DNA from: an uncultured Oscillospiraceae bacterium
GTDB lineage: Bacteria; Bacillota; Clostridia; Oscillospirales; Ruminococcaceae
Length of the DNA stretch: 64,000 bases
NCBI GenBank assembly: GCA_910589145.1
Contig: CAJUSD010000016.1
Location: 562 to 64,561, forward strand
Direction: 5' to 3'
Shown here one piece after another: positions 1 to 8,669 of the stretch. Both the position numbers and the translations under genes were made by a program. How positions within the stretch are numbered: position 1 is the stretch's first letter; each line of letters starts with the position of its first letter. The notes beneath the pieces were generated by a model that searched no databases, had not been told where the DNA came from, and saw nothing but the letters and a program-made list of their open reading frames with translations.

Positions 1-1
1 G

Positions 2-1861
2 AAAGGCATTATTGATAATAAAGAAGGAAAGGACGTTTCTGGCAGCCATGCCCGTAAATGGAGGCTGATGTTCGCTAAAAATGGACTAATCTATCCGCAG
101 TTAAAAAAGCGAGACGGGTTTCAAGAGGATTTGGGCCCTGTGGATGAGATTACGCCTTTTGGCCGTTCATTCCTGCAAGCAGATACTTTTCCAGCAGTGC
201 AGGAATGTTTTTTACGTGCTATGTGTGTTGAACAATTTTCCCTGCCAGATGAAAGTGGATATTTTTCACCGCTAAGATGGATTTTGGCAATTATGCTGGA
301 GCTTGAAAAGAGGACAGGTTCTTCCGAATTTAGGAGAATTGAGTTTGCCCTGTGGGGTCACACTACCAATCCAAACGATAGCCTTAGTGAAGTGGTAGAC
401 AATATTCTTGACCTTCGGAAAAGGAGAGATTCAGCCCCGGCAAAGCATTTGTTTGACAAAAAGGAGATTGCCGGACGAGGCAGGAATTACAATAAAAAGG
501 CTGATAATTTTCTGGATTACTGTGACATGAATATGAGATATCTTCGTATTTCCGGTATGCTTCAACGCAAAGGCAGAGGTCTTATAATTGTACCTGCGAA
601 GCATATTCTTGCTGAAAAACTCGCAAAGGATACAGCAAGCATGAATCCCCTTATGGAACAGTATGTACTTCTTTGTAGTGGTGCGCCGCTTCCCACGGAT
701 AGTATAGAGATTGCAAAAGCTTTGCTTGATGATCTAACGAAACAAATGAAAGACCGACATATTGCATTTGATATTTCTGATCTTCCAATGACAAATTCAA
801 TCGAAATTAATATTGCAAGACAAAGGCTTGAAAATATTATGGCGCAGACAGATGAAATTCAATACGCCAAAAATCAGCCCAATCAATGGAGAGAGATTGC
901 AGACTATATGGCTTTGTTGATTAAGGGTGGTGGAAAGAAAGTCTATAATGAAGACAGTGTAATTGAAGTCCCAAAAGATGAAACTCCTGTATATCTGGAA
1001 TGGGTGCTTTGGAGAGCGGTTTTAGCAATTGGCCATATGGTGGTTAAACCCTATGAAATTCGTGGTTTTAAGCTGGATTCTGATTTTATGCCCGTCTCTG
1101 TTGCCGGAGGAGGGAAAGGGGATTTATACTGCGAGTATGCTGATTTTACAATTTTAACTGAAGTAACTATGTCGAGTTCCTCAAGGCAGGAGGCAATGGA
1201 AGGAGAACCGGTACGCCGCCATGTTTCCGATGCTGTTTTAAAGTATAATAAGCCTGTGTATGGAATGTTTATTGCAGTCAGAATTGACACAAATACTGCT
1301 GAAACTTTTAGACATGGAATTTGGTATGCTAAAGGCGATCTGAAACAGCGGCTGGATATTATTCCACTAACATTAGAACAATTTAAACAATATTTTATTG
1401 CTATGTGCAAGTCGAAACAAGCAAATCCAGAACAAATCAGAAGTTTGCTTCTGAAATGCAAATCCAGACGAGATGTGTTAGAAGCTCCTGCCTGGAAACA
1501 GTATATTGATGCGAGCGTGTCAGCAAAGGCTGCTGAAATGATTGGCGGAACGGCACCACAGCAAGATACAGTTGCGCCTTTTGTTCCTGTTGGCGCTATT
1601 GTACACCACATAACTTTTGGAGAAGGACAAGTTGTCGCACTAGAGGCATGCTTCCCCAAATGGCCAACTAAGGTTGTAGAATTACCCTATTTACGGTCAT
1701 TGCCGGATGAAGTAAACTTTTGTAGTAATGGGATAAGTCTTTTCCATAAAAGATTTGGGGAAGGTTCTGTAACTGCATATATAGTTGTTTTTCCAAATAT
1801 AATTATGAAGCTGTCATATCCCGAAACATTTACAGATGGCTCTCTTATCATAAACTTGTAG
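2..1861 (+). CDS. AlwI-family type II restriction endonuclease with Tudor-like C-terminal tail (5' partial)
   Basis: Probably a type IIS-like restriction endonuclease of the AlwI/MlyI/PleI/BstNBI family, which cuts beside an asymmetric site. The signature is a PD-(D/E)XK-like core near 1105-1230: GGGKGD, then LTEVT, then SSSRQEAMEGEPVRRHV. The usual last Lys is replaced by Thr (E-V-T), as in relatives. The frame is open from base 2 without a stop, and the residues before the Met at 68 (KWRLMFAKNGLIYP) look like family sequence, so the true start is upstream of the window. The last ~90 residues carry two motifs, HHITFGEGQV and FHKRFGEGSV, resembling the Tudor-like fold at the UvrD/PcrA C-terminus; this tail is not a normal part of the family. 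The cognate methyltransferase would be expected upstream. Family call is good; specificity is unknown. Confidence 0.8.
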   Translation, partial: KGIIDNKEGKDVSGSHARKWRLMFAKNGLIYPQLKKRDGFQEDLGPVDEITPFGRSFLQADTFPAVQECFLRAMCVEQFSLPDESGYFSPLRWILAIMLELEKRTGSSEFRRIEFALWGHTTNPNDSLSEVVDNILDLRKRRDSAPAKHLFDKKEIAGRGRNYNKKADNFLDYCDMNMRYLRISGMLQRKGRGLIIVPAKHILAEKLAKDTASMNPLMEQYVLLCSGAPLPTDSIEIAKALLDDLTKQMKDRHIAFDISDLPMTNSIEINIARQRLENIMAQTDEIQYAKNQPNQWREIADYMALLIKGGGKKVYNEDSVIEVPKDETPVYLEWVLWRAVLAIGHMVVKPYEIRGFKLDSDFMPVSVAGGGKGDLYCEYADFTILTEVTMSSSSRQEAMEGEPVRRHVSDAVLKYNKPVYGMFIAVRIDTNTAETFRHGIWYAKGDLKQRLDIIPLTLEQFKQYFIAMCKSKQANPEQIRSLLLKCKSRRDVLEAPAWKQYIDASVSAKAAEMIGGTAPQQDTVAPFVPVGAIVHHITFGEGQVVALEACFPKWPTKVVELPYLRSLPDEVNFCSNGISLFHKRFGEGSVTAYIVVFPNIIMKLSYPETFTDGSLIINL

Positions 1862-1961
1862 TTTATATTAGATGTCAAAATTCCTTTTGTCCAATTTAAA
1901 AAAGTTTTTCTGTATTTTTTTGATGATTCTCCTATAAAGTGCAAAAAAGCCTTTTTACCAC

Positions 1962-1990
1962 TTTTCAATTTTAGAAAAATATGATATAGT
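1962..1990 (+). promoter_or_regulatory. Promoter for the chemoreceptor operon
   Basis: TTTTCA, 17-bp spacer, TATAGT, with a TGA extension before the -10. It lies 103 bp before the chemoreceptor start. No sigma-D flagellar promoter was recognised here. Confidence 0.5.
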
Positions 1991-2092
1991 ATTTCTTAGG
2001 CGCCCTATCCCAATGACTGGCAAACAAAATTATTACATATTTGGGGTAGAGAGAAAGCATTACAGACAGTACGTAAAGGAGAGCGAGCATAC

Positions 2093-4096
2093 ATGAGTGA
2101 AACGGTGAAGGCTATTCGTTCAAAACATACTAAAACCAGTCTGAACCGAAAAATTTTAGGGAATACCATTGGTTCTATCTTTCTTTTGGTGTCGGTATGC
2201 TGCATTATTATGATTTTGTCAATGCAGAATTTAACCAATAATATCCTTTTGGATAATTTACAGCCATTGGCCCGTGAATCTGCTAAAACATTGGAAGCAA
2301 ATCTCCATTTATTGGCAGATCGTTTAATTAGTATTTCTGGAGATAGCCGTTTATCTGCCTCAGGTAATCAGGGAAATGTAGAAGCATCCCGGCAGACACT
2401 GCTAAATGAAACTAAGGAAGTATATGAATTATATACAATCGCGCTTTATGATAAAAACGGCTCATTACTGCAGGGAGATGAAGTTTCTCCTAAAACATTG
2501 GATAATCATTTTTTCTCTGTGCTTCAGGAAACAAATAATCTTACTATCAATGAAACTACAGTTTTTCAGAATCAGCCAGGAATTACAATAGGAATGCCGG
2601 TTTTTTCCAACGGAGAAACAGCATTCTACATAGTAGGCGTATATAAGTATGAAATTTTGACAGATGTATTAAACGATATTCATGTTGGACAACATGGCCA
2701 GGCAATGATTATTAACCAGCAGGGACAGATTGTAGGTACTGTTGATGAGGATATTCCTTTAGGAACAGCTCTTCAGCAGATATATGGTTCCAATTGTGAC
2801 GAGGTTTGTGCAAGAATGATTACAGGGGAGACTGGTTCGGAGATTATTTCTAAAAATGGTGTTTCTATGTTTACTTCCTTTTCGCCGATTCGTGGAACCA
2901 GGTGGGCATTAATGATTGAAATTCCCAAACTGGATTATGCACACCTTACCAATCGTGCCATCCTTACAACCGTATTAGTAACAGGGGTGCTTTTGATTAT
3001 ATCTATTCTCTGGTCAATTTATCTCTCACGTTCTATTTCTGTACCTGTAACGAAAATGACCCATCGGATGGTTGATCTGTCTAATGGGGATCTACATAAA
3101 ATAGTGGAAAAAACAACTTCTGGCGATGAATTGGAGCTGTTGTCTGGAACTTTGGGAGAAACTGTTGTAAGCTTAAATCAGTACGTTTCGGAAATTGATC
3201 GGGTTTTAAGCCACATTTCCAATGGAAATTTGGACATATCCCTCCAGGGCGAATATAAAGGCGATTTCAGTTTAATTCGTACTTCTTTGATAAATATTAT
3301 TTCTTCTATGAATGAAACAATGGGGAATCTTCGCGGCACTACTGTCCAACTGTCCCAGATGGCTGAAAACCTAAATCAACAGTCGGTACAACTTCGGGAA
3401 TCTTCTTCAGAACAAAGCCATTCAGCCGGGAGTTTAGTAGAGGAAGTTTCTGATGTGCGGAAACGTTTGGCTCAGGTGACGAATGCTGCCGACCAGACCA
3501 ACAACCAGGTTGAAAAAATTTCCCTTATGATTCAGGGTGCAAACAGCCAAATGAATGATTTATCCAAGGCAATGACCGATATTGACAGTGACGCGCAGGA
3601 AATTACCCGTATTGCAAAAACAATCTCAGATGTTGCCGCCCAAACGACCCTCTTGGCTGTCAATGCTTCTATTGAAGCTGCCAGAGCTGGTGGAAATGCT
3701 GGAAAGGGTTTTGCTGTTGTTGCTGGTGAAGTACAGACTTTGGCTGCTAAAAGTGCAGAAGCCGCTAAAATGGCTACCGAAATGGCCAATAACACTAAAA
3801 CTGTGGTGAAAAGGGGCGTTGAACTTACTGCGGGTGCTGTGGAATCAGTTCGCTCCATTGAGTCAGTTTCAACTGAAATCAGCGGATTTACTCAGCGCCT
3901 CTTTGAATCGGTTTGGGAACAAAGGTCTGCTTTGGAAGGTATGGAAAATCTCATTGATACCATAGCCAAAATCGCAGACCGTAACCAGCAAAGCGCTGTG
4001 GAATCTGAACAGTCCAGCAGTGTTCTTTCTATGGAAGCCGATAAGCTCCAGAACCAGGTTCATAAATTTGTTTTGAAAGGGGAGTCGAAAAGATGA
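2093..4096 (+). CDS. Methyl-accepting chemotaxis protein with extracellular Cache-type sensor
   Basis: A transmembrane chemoreceptor that would relay ligand binding to CheA/CheW. Domain order over 667 residues: cytoplasmic start, TM1 about 25-45, an extracellular double-Cache-like region to about 280, TM2 about 290-310, HAMP about 310-360, then the long coiled-coil signalling domain. The hairpin tip reads AAQTTLLAVNASIEAARAG then GNAGKGFAVVAGEV: the usual Asn of QTN is Thr and there appears to be one extra residue in the turn. No CheR pentapeptide tail is seen. RBS AAAGGAG (2076-2082) fits the ATG. The stop overlaps the next start by 4 bp (ATGA), so the lipoprotein is translationally coupled. 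No che or flagellar genes are in the window. The ligand is unknown. Confidence 0.9.
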   Translation: MSETVKAIRSKHTKTSLNRKILGNTIGSIFLLVSVCCIIMILSMQNLTNNILLDNLQPLARESAKTLEANLHLLADRLISISGDSRLSASGNQGNVEASRQTLLNETKEVYELYTIALYDKNGSLLQGDEVSPKTLDNHFFSVLQETNNLTINETTVFQNQPGITIGMPVFSNGETAFYIVGVYKYEILTDVLNDIHVGQHGQAMIINQQGQIVGTVDEDIPLGTALQQIYGSNCDEVCARMITGETGSEIISKNGVSMFTSFSPIRGTRWALMIEIPKLDYAHLTNRAILTTVLVTGVLLIISILWSIYLSRSISVPVTKMTHRMVDLSNGDLHKIVEKTTSGDELELLSGTLGETVVSLNQYVSEIDRVLSHISNGNLDISLQGEYKGDFSLIRTSLINIISSMNETMGNLRGTTVQLSQMAENLNQQSVQLRESSSEQSHSAGSLVEEVSDVRKRLAQVTNAADQTNNQVEKISLMIQGANSQMNDLSKAMTDIDSDAQEITRIAKTISDVAAQTTLLAVNASIEAARAGGNAGKGFAVVAGEVQTLAAKSAEAAKMATEMANNTKTVVKRGVELTAGAVESVRSIESVSTEISGFTQRLFESVWEQRSALEGMENLIDTIAKIADRNQQSAVESEQSSSVLSMEADKLQNQVHKFVLKGESKR

Positions 4097-4539
4097 AAAG
4101 AAAATGGAGACTGATCTTTGCTGTGCTTATTTGTAGTCTTATGATTTTCCCCTTGGCTTCTTGCAAAAACAGCAATACATTACAGGATGGCTATTATACC
4201 GCTAAAACACAGGATTATTCCCATGGATGGAAGGAATTTGTAACCATAATGGTTCAGGACGGCGAAATTGTTGCTGCAGAATATAACGCGGAAAATGCCA
4301 GCGGGTTTATTAAAAGCTGGGATAACGCTTATATGCGCAATATGCTGCCTGTGGCAGGAACATATCCAAATGAGTATACACGATATTACAGTTCGCAGCT
4401 ATTGGATACAAAGGGTACTGTACAAATTCAAGCGCTGGCAGGTGCTACGCAATCTTATAATAGATTTCAAAAATTAACTGCTGCTGTTGTAGAGCAGGCG
4501 AAAAAAGGCGATTCAACCACAATCATTATTGATGCCTGA
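4093..4539 (+). CDS. FMN-binding-domain lipoprotein
   Basis: A 148-residue surface lipoprotein. Residues 1-24 are a lipoprotein signal ending in the lipobox LASC (Cys24). The rest resembles the FMN_bind domain of RnfG/NqrC and small Firmicutes lipoproteins: a DGYYTAKT opening, a VQDGEIVAAEYN strand, and the near-C-terminal motif AGATQSYNRF, matching the [ST]GA[ST]-x-[ST] site where FMN is attached through phosphoester to Thr. Here the first position is Ala rather than Ser/Thr. It overlaps the chemoreceptor by 4 bp, which suggests that the two act together, perhaps in sensing a redox-active or exported compound; that link is inference. No FMN transferase (ApbE) is nearby. Confidence 0.7.
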   Translation: MKRKWRLIFAVLICSLMIFPLASCKNSNTLQDGYYTAKTQDYSHGWKEFVTIMVQDGEIVAAEYNAENASGFIKSWDNAYMRNMLPVAGTYPNEYTRYYSSQLLDTKGTVQIQALAGATQSYNRFQKLTAAVVEQAKKGDSTTIIIDA

Positions 4540-4599
4540 ACGAAAAATATAAAAGCAAATCTGTGGCATTGCGAACCTAGGACAGATGAAAAAGGTTTG

Positions 4600-4807
4600 A
4601 AGCCTAGGGTCGTGTAGCGGAGCTGTACTCCTCAAAAGTTCCTTGGTCGCGCTTGCAAGAGCGAAATACCTCTGTTCCCCTATAAACAACTCAACCAAAA
4701 CGAAAGAGAGATCCTTAAAAGTGTAAAAATCCCGCCATTTTCTTTGGTGGGGAATAGCGGGCAAAGAGTTTAGAACAGTTTCCAGGGGGACATATGGCGG
4801 GATTTTT
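4600..4807 (+). repeat. Dispersed intergenic repeat R1, copy A
   Basis: Part of the 410-bp gap between the lipoprotein and the permease genes. It shares with the copies at 15.3, 36.8 and 54.3 kb a GCGAAATAC block (4661), then a hairpin with internal GGTGGGGA. The arms here are a perfect 14-bp inverted repeat (4725-4738 with 4794-4807, core ATCCCGCCAT). Other copies have different arm bases (GCCC/GGGC) that still pair, so the structure appears conserved. No coding capacity seen. Confidence 0.6.
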
Positions 4808-4899
4808 AGCTAAAGGTATCCGCTTGCAGACAACGGTTGCTGAGATGGCGTCTCCTGAACCCTAAGCCTTAAATTAAGGCTTTCATCGAACTCACATTA

Positions 4900-4935
4900 A
4901 AAAGGAGGCTGTTTTATAACAGCCTCCTTTTTTAC
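4900..4935. terminator. Bidirectional terminator
   Basis: A 14-bp perfect stem (4900-4913 with 4918-4931, core GGAGGCTGTT) with A-run and T-run on its flanks, between convergent genes. It would end both the lipoprotein transcript and the permease operon. Confidence 0.8.
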
Positions 4936-4949
4936 AAAGTACTCTAAAA

Positions 4950-5807
4950 TTATCCTTTCATACCAGTTGTGCTGATGCCTTCAACCAAATATTTTTGGAA
5001 GCAGAAGAAAATGATAATAACCGGTAAAACAGAAAGGGTAGCCATAGCATAAGCCGCGCCCCAGTCAGAAACCGAGGAAGGATCAGTGAACATTTTCAAA
5101 GCAATAGAAATTGTATACTTCTTAACAGAACTTAAATAAATCATAGGGCTGAAGAAATCGTCCCATTTCCAATAAATTGCAAAAATCATGGCAGTTATCA
5201 AAGCCGGTTTAATCAACGGGAGGATCACCCTTGTAAATATTCCATATTTGGAACATCCGTCAATAAATGCGGCCTCGTCCAAATCTCTGGGAATCCCCTG
5301 CATAAACTGGTAAATCAGGAAGATAAAGAAGGGATAACCAAAGTATCCAGGAACGATCATTGGAAGAAAGGTGTCAATCCAGCCAAAATTATTGAACATA
5401 ATGTATTGGGGGATGATTAAAATCTGGGCAGGCATCATCATAGTGACAATCATAATAGCCAGCCAGATAGAACGTCCCTTGAAATTACATCTTGCAAAAC
5501 CATAGGCTACCATAGCAGAGGATGCAATCTGCCCTACTACTGCAAAGAATGTAACGAAAATGGAGTTTCCAAAGAAGGTTGTAAAGGAAATGCCGCCAAA
5601 CCCTCTCCAGCCGTTTGGAAAGTTAGCAAATGTAAATTCCTGAGGAAACAGAGAATTAGGGCGCTGGAAAATGTCCTGAGCTGTTTTAAAAGAGGAAAAA
5701 ACCATGTATAGAAGGGGATAGGTCATCAGGAAGCAGAGGAAAATAACAACAACATGAAATATAGCCCTGCCAATCTTTTTCCGCTGTGTGTAGTTGAGCG
5801 CTGCCAT
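4950..5807 (-). CDS. Carbohydrate ABC transporter permease, MalG/UgpE type
   Basis: Inner-membrane permease of a CUT1-type sugar importer; 285 residues with six predicted helices, the usual length. The EAA loop that docks the ATPase is at about residues 188-207 (DEAAFIDGCSKYGIFTRVILP), and the C-terminus VEGISTTGMKG is typical of MalG-type permeases. It is the last gene of a three-gene operon on the minus strand and follows the other permease by 2 bp, so the two are cotranslated. No ATP-binding subunit gene is present; a shared MsmX-like ATPase elsewhere is the usual solution in Firmicutes. The sugar cannot be told from the sequence. Confidence 0.92.
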   Translation of the reverse strand: MAALNYTQRKKIGRAIFHVVVIFLCFLMTYPLLYMVFSSFKTAQDIFQRPNSLFPQEFTFANFPNGWRGFGGISFTTFFGNSIFVTFFAVVGQIASSAMVAYGFARCNFKGRSIWLAIMIVTMMMPAQILIIPQYIMFNNFGWIDTFLPMIVPGYFGYPFFIFLIYQFMQGIPRDLDEAAFIDGCSKYGIFTRVILPLIKPALITAMIFAIYWKWDDFFSPMIYLSSVKKYTISIALKMFTDPSSVSDWGAAYAMATLSVLPVIIIFFCFQKYLVEGISTTGMKG

Positions 5808-5809
5808 GA

Positions 5810-6772
5810 TTATTTACCTCCTTTGCTTTCATAGAATACCCATTTATGTTGTGTGTTAAAGAGGATAGCTGTCATAATACCCACAATGATAATCAGAACC
5901 CAGGCCATAGCGGAACCATAACCCATCTGACGGGAAGTAAAGGAACGTTCAAACAGGTAAACCACATAAAGGTTCGTTGCATCGTTGGGGCCACCCCTGG
6001 TAACAATGTATGCCTGTGTAAAGGCCATAAAGCCGGAAATCATTTGGTTAATGAGGTTAAAGAAAATAACAGGACTCAGACAGGGAAGGGTAATTTTCCA
6101 GAACTGCTGCCATTTGTTGGCCCCGTCAACTTCTGCAGCCTCATAATAGCTGGCTGGGATATCCTTTAACCCGGCAAGAAATACAAGCATTGGAGAACCG
6201 AACTGCCAGACTGCCAGTATTACAACCGTGGAAAGCGCAGTACTGCTAGTGGCAATAAAGGAGAAATCCCCCTCAATAAGTCCCAAAGCGTTAAATGCTT
6301 TGTTGATAATGCCGCCATTGCCCCAAAGCTGCCGCCAGATAACTGCAACAGCAACAGAACCGCCAATAACAGACGGCAGGTAGAACAAGGTCCGGTAAGC
6401 TGCCACCACTCGCCCGCCACGTTTAAACATCATTGCAACGATCAGCGCAAAGATAAGGCGGAGAGGAACGGAGGTAAACACATAGATAAAGGTGGTCAAT
6501 AAGGACTTCTGATAGCGAACATCGGTGGTAAACATACGTATGTAATTTCTCAGTCCAATCCATTGCGGCGCGCTCAGTCCATCATATTTTGTCATAGAAT
6601 AATATAAAGACATGAACAGAGGATATACTGTAAAAACCAAAAAGCCAATTACGAATAAGCCGATAAAAAAGTAGCCGACAGTATTTTCATTATAGAGAAA
6701 CTTTGAAAAACTGGATTGGCCGCTTTTTTTAGATGTAGAAGACTGCGACATATGGGTTTGCCTCCTTTTCAA
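5810..6772 (-). CDS. Carbohydrate ABC transporter permease, MalF/UgpA type
   Basis: The partner permease (320 residues). An N-terminal cytoplasmic stretch rich in Ser/Lys is followed by six helices, the first at about residues 33-55. The EAA loop reads YYEAAEVDGANKWQQFWKITLP. RBS AAAAGGAGGC lies just before the ATG. It sits between the binding protein gene (186 bp upstream, with a partial terminator in between) and the second permease (2 bp downstream). Together they form the translocation pore. An earlier Met is absent, so the start is well fixed. Confidence 0.92.
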   Translation of the reverse strand: MKRRQTHMSQSSTSKKSGQSSFSKFLYNENTVGYFFIGLFVIGFLVFTVYPLFMSLYYSMTKYDGLSAPQWIGLRNYIRMFTTDVRYQKSLLTTFIYVFTSVPLRLIFALIVAMMFKRGGRVVAAYRTLFYLPSVIGGSVAVAVIWRQLWGNGGIINKAFNALGLIEGDFSFIATSSTALSTVVILAVWQFGSPMLVFLAGLKDIPASYYEAAEVDGANKWQQFWKITLPCLSPVIFFNLINQMISGFMAFTQAYIVTRGGPNDATNLYVVYLFERSFTSRQMGYGSAMAWVLIIIVGIMTAILFNTQHKWVFYESKGGK

Positions 6773-6881
6773 AAAAATATGCTGGCAGATTGCCGCATCC
6801 GGTTCTGAACTTGGTTAGGAAATTAATTCCCGTCTTATCCTATATCTTGCTTCAGAACAATACGGCTGAAGATACGGAAAA

Positions 6882-6916
6882 GGCGGGATACGGCTAGCTC
6901 CCGCATCCCGCCAACA
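6882..6916 (-). terminator. Intra-operon hairpin between binding protein and permease genes
   Basis: On the minus strand an 8-bp perfect stem (core GGCGGGAT/ATCCCGCC) is followed by TTTT. It is a short T-run, so partial termination is likely, which would give more binding protein than permease transcript. Alternatively it stabilises the 3' end of the upstream message. Confidence 0.55.
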
Positions 6917-6958
6917 TATCCGTTAGGGCAAGTGGGTCAAATGGGTTAGTGATACAAC

Positions 6959-8383
6959 TTAACCAGCAGCAGCGAATTCATCCATTGCCAGGGTGTAGAA
7001 CTGCTCAAATGCTTCATCAGGATTGCCGCCTTCAAGGATATTCAACAGCATATTCTGGCGAAGGGTATTGATTGCACCCAGGGATGTGGGTTCTGGCTTC
7101 CAGATGTTGTTGGCAATGTCAGACATACGTCCAACATAATCGAATACCTGCTTGTCGATAGAATCAGCCTCATAGGTAGCGCCAAGGGCTTCACGGACTT
7201 TACCGGCTATCGGTACGCCGCGTTCTGCTTTCAGTTCCATATTCATGTCAATGTTGTTAGTGAACTCATTGACAAACAGAGCAGCCTGCTCCGGGAACTT
7301 GGAGTCAGAGGTAACGGACAGGAACTGAGAAGGTTTCATGTACTGCATCTTTTTCTCAGTCAAGTTGGGGTAGGCAACAATGTAATAGTTTTTACCAGCA
7401 GCGGTGGTAACAGCTTTAGCCTGGTTAGACCAAATATAGCTGAACATTGCACTTTCACCGCGAACAAGGGCGTTGCTTTCCACGCTGGTGCCGTTCTGTT
7501 CGGTACGGACAGCAGAAGGAGCGATAAAACCTTTATCCTGCCAGCTTTTTTCCCGGTTCATATGGTCGAGAATAATCTGTTTGCCGGTGTCCTTATCCCA
7601 ACCAAAGCTTTCAGAGCCATCCTGATTGAAGAAGAACATATCTTTTTCACGGAACGCATAGCAGAGGGATTCAATTTCAAAGCCGCCTACAGAGTCGGCA
7701 AATTTAATTCCCAGCTCATCCTTCTTGTCCAGAAGTTTCTGGCAGATTTCTTCGTATTGGGCAATTGTCCAAGTATCTTTCGGAAGTTCAATGCCGGCTT
7801 TTTCAAACATCTCTTTGTCGATAAGTACACAGTAGGTGTTCATGCCAAGGTTAATTGCAACCAGTTTGCCGTCAACAATACCAGGTGCATAGGCGCTTTC
7901 CGCTACGTCGGACAGATCGAGGATTCCGCTGTCAACATAAGGCTGAAGGTCTATCAACTGATTGTTGCGGGCATAAGCGGTAATGTACTTATAGTCTTGC
8001 TGCATCAAGTCAGGAAGGTTCTTGGAAGCACCCATAGCGGCACATCTCTCCCAATAGCCGTCCCAAGAAAGGAACTCAGGGGTAATGGTGATGTTGGGAT
8101 ACTTGTCCTGGAAGACCTTAATAGCAGCCTGGGTGTAATCATGACGGGTTTGGGAACCCCACCAGATCATACGCATTTCCGCTTTAACATCGCCCACAGA
8201 AGAAGCTTCTGCCTGAGAAGGTGCGGTGCTGCTATTGTTGCTGGCAGGTGCAGTGCTGCTGCTTGGGGCTGTGCTGCTGGGAGCAGGCGCAGGAGCGGAA
8301 GAACTGCTGCTGGGACTGCTGGAGCAAGCGGCCATTGACAGGACCATAGCTGCCGCCATAACGGCGGTAAGCACTTTTTTCAT
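6959..8383 (-). CDS. Sugar ABC transporter solute-binding lipoprotein
   Basis: Extracellular substrate-binding protein of the CUT1 importer, 474 residues. The start is ATG 8383, chosen for the AAAGGAG about 10 bp upstream and because it gives a proper lipoprotein signal (lipobox SMAAC, Cys20); the frame extends upstream to 8509 but that part is untranslated leader. After Cys20 comes a low-complexity Ser/Pro/Ala linker of about 40 residues, then the binding domain beginning at WWGSQTRHDYTQAAIKVFQ, typical of family 1 extracellular binding proteins. It is the first gene of the operon and is divergent from the AraC regulator, which likely controls it. The sugar is unknown; AraC pairing suggests plant or host glycan oligosaccharides, which is inference. 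Confidence 0.92.
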   Translation of the reverse strand: MKKVLTAVMAAAMVLSMAACSSSPSSSSSAPAPAPSSTAPSSSTAPASNNSSTAPSQAEASSVGDVKAEMRMIWWGSQTRHDYTQAAIKVFQDKYPNITITPEFLSWDGYWERCAAMGASKNLPDLMQQDYKYITAYARNNQLIDLQPYVDSGILDLSDVAESAYAPGIVDGKLVAINLGMNTYCVLIDKEMFEKAGIELPKDTWTIAQYEEICQKLLDKKDELGIKFADSVGGFEIESLCYAFREKDMFFFNQDGSESFGWDKDTGKQIILDHMNREKSWQDKGFIAPSAVRTEQNGTSVESNALVRGESAMFSYIWSNQAKAVTTAAGKNYYIVAYPNLTEKKMQYMKPSQFLSVTSDSKFPEQAALFVNEFTNNIDMNMELKAERGVPIAGKVREALGATYEADSIDKQVFDYVGRMSDIANNIWKPEPTSLGAINTLRQNMLLNILEGGNPDEAFEQFYTLAMDEFAAAG

Positions 8384-8520
8384 ACTTTGTAAACTCCTTT
8401 CGTTTCTGCCGCCCGTGCGCGGGGACTTGGGGCGGCTGCACAATCGGGACATGAAATCAAGATGTTCCACCTCAATTAAGACGATACATCTCACTCTGTG
8501 AAAGTCCATGTCCTTTCCCT

Positions 8521-8551
8521 ATTATACCGTGAAGACGTTTTAAAATCTCAA
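8521..8551 (-). promoter_or_regulatory. Candidate promoter of the sugar importer operon
   Basis: On the minus strand TTGAGA and TATAAT are separated by 19 bp, longer than ideal, which fits an activator-dependent promoter. It lies back-to-back with the regulator promoter, and would give a leader of about 130 nt. Confidence 0.4.
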
Positions 8552-8557
8552 TTAATA

Positions 8558-8586
8558 TTGCTATTTTTATTGTGTTTTGGTATAAT
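8558..8586 (+). promoter_or_regulatory. Promoter of the AraC-type regulator
   Basis: TTGCTA, 17-bp spacer, TATAAT with an extended TG before the -10. It is about 85 bp upstream of the regulator TTG start and adjoins the divergent importer promoter, so one bound regulator could affect both. Confidence 0.6.
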
Positions 8587-8669
8587 ATTGCTGGAATATA
8601 AGGATACTCTGTACAAAAAAATAATACCAGACATTCCAAAAATGTACAAAAGAAACGGAGAGAACGTTA

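Noticed and set aside
1051..1659. Open frame on the minus strand opposite the restriction enzyme
   Set aside because: It lies fully inside the coding region in the other strand, with no RBS and no recognised family.
1991..2092. A cyclic-di-GMP riboswitch in the leader of the chemoreceptor
   Set aside because: A GGCAAAC segment is present but the other conserved blocks of the GEMM motif were not seen.
7562..8338. Long open frame on the plus strand opposite the solute-binding protein
   Set aside because: Its composition follows from the Ser/Ala/Pro-rich region of the real gene; no RBS or family match.
8384..8509. N-terminal extension of the solute-binding protein
   Set aside because: The extension has no RBS, and the downstream ATG at 8383 has AAAGGAG and gives a proper lipoprotein signal; the extra region is leader.
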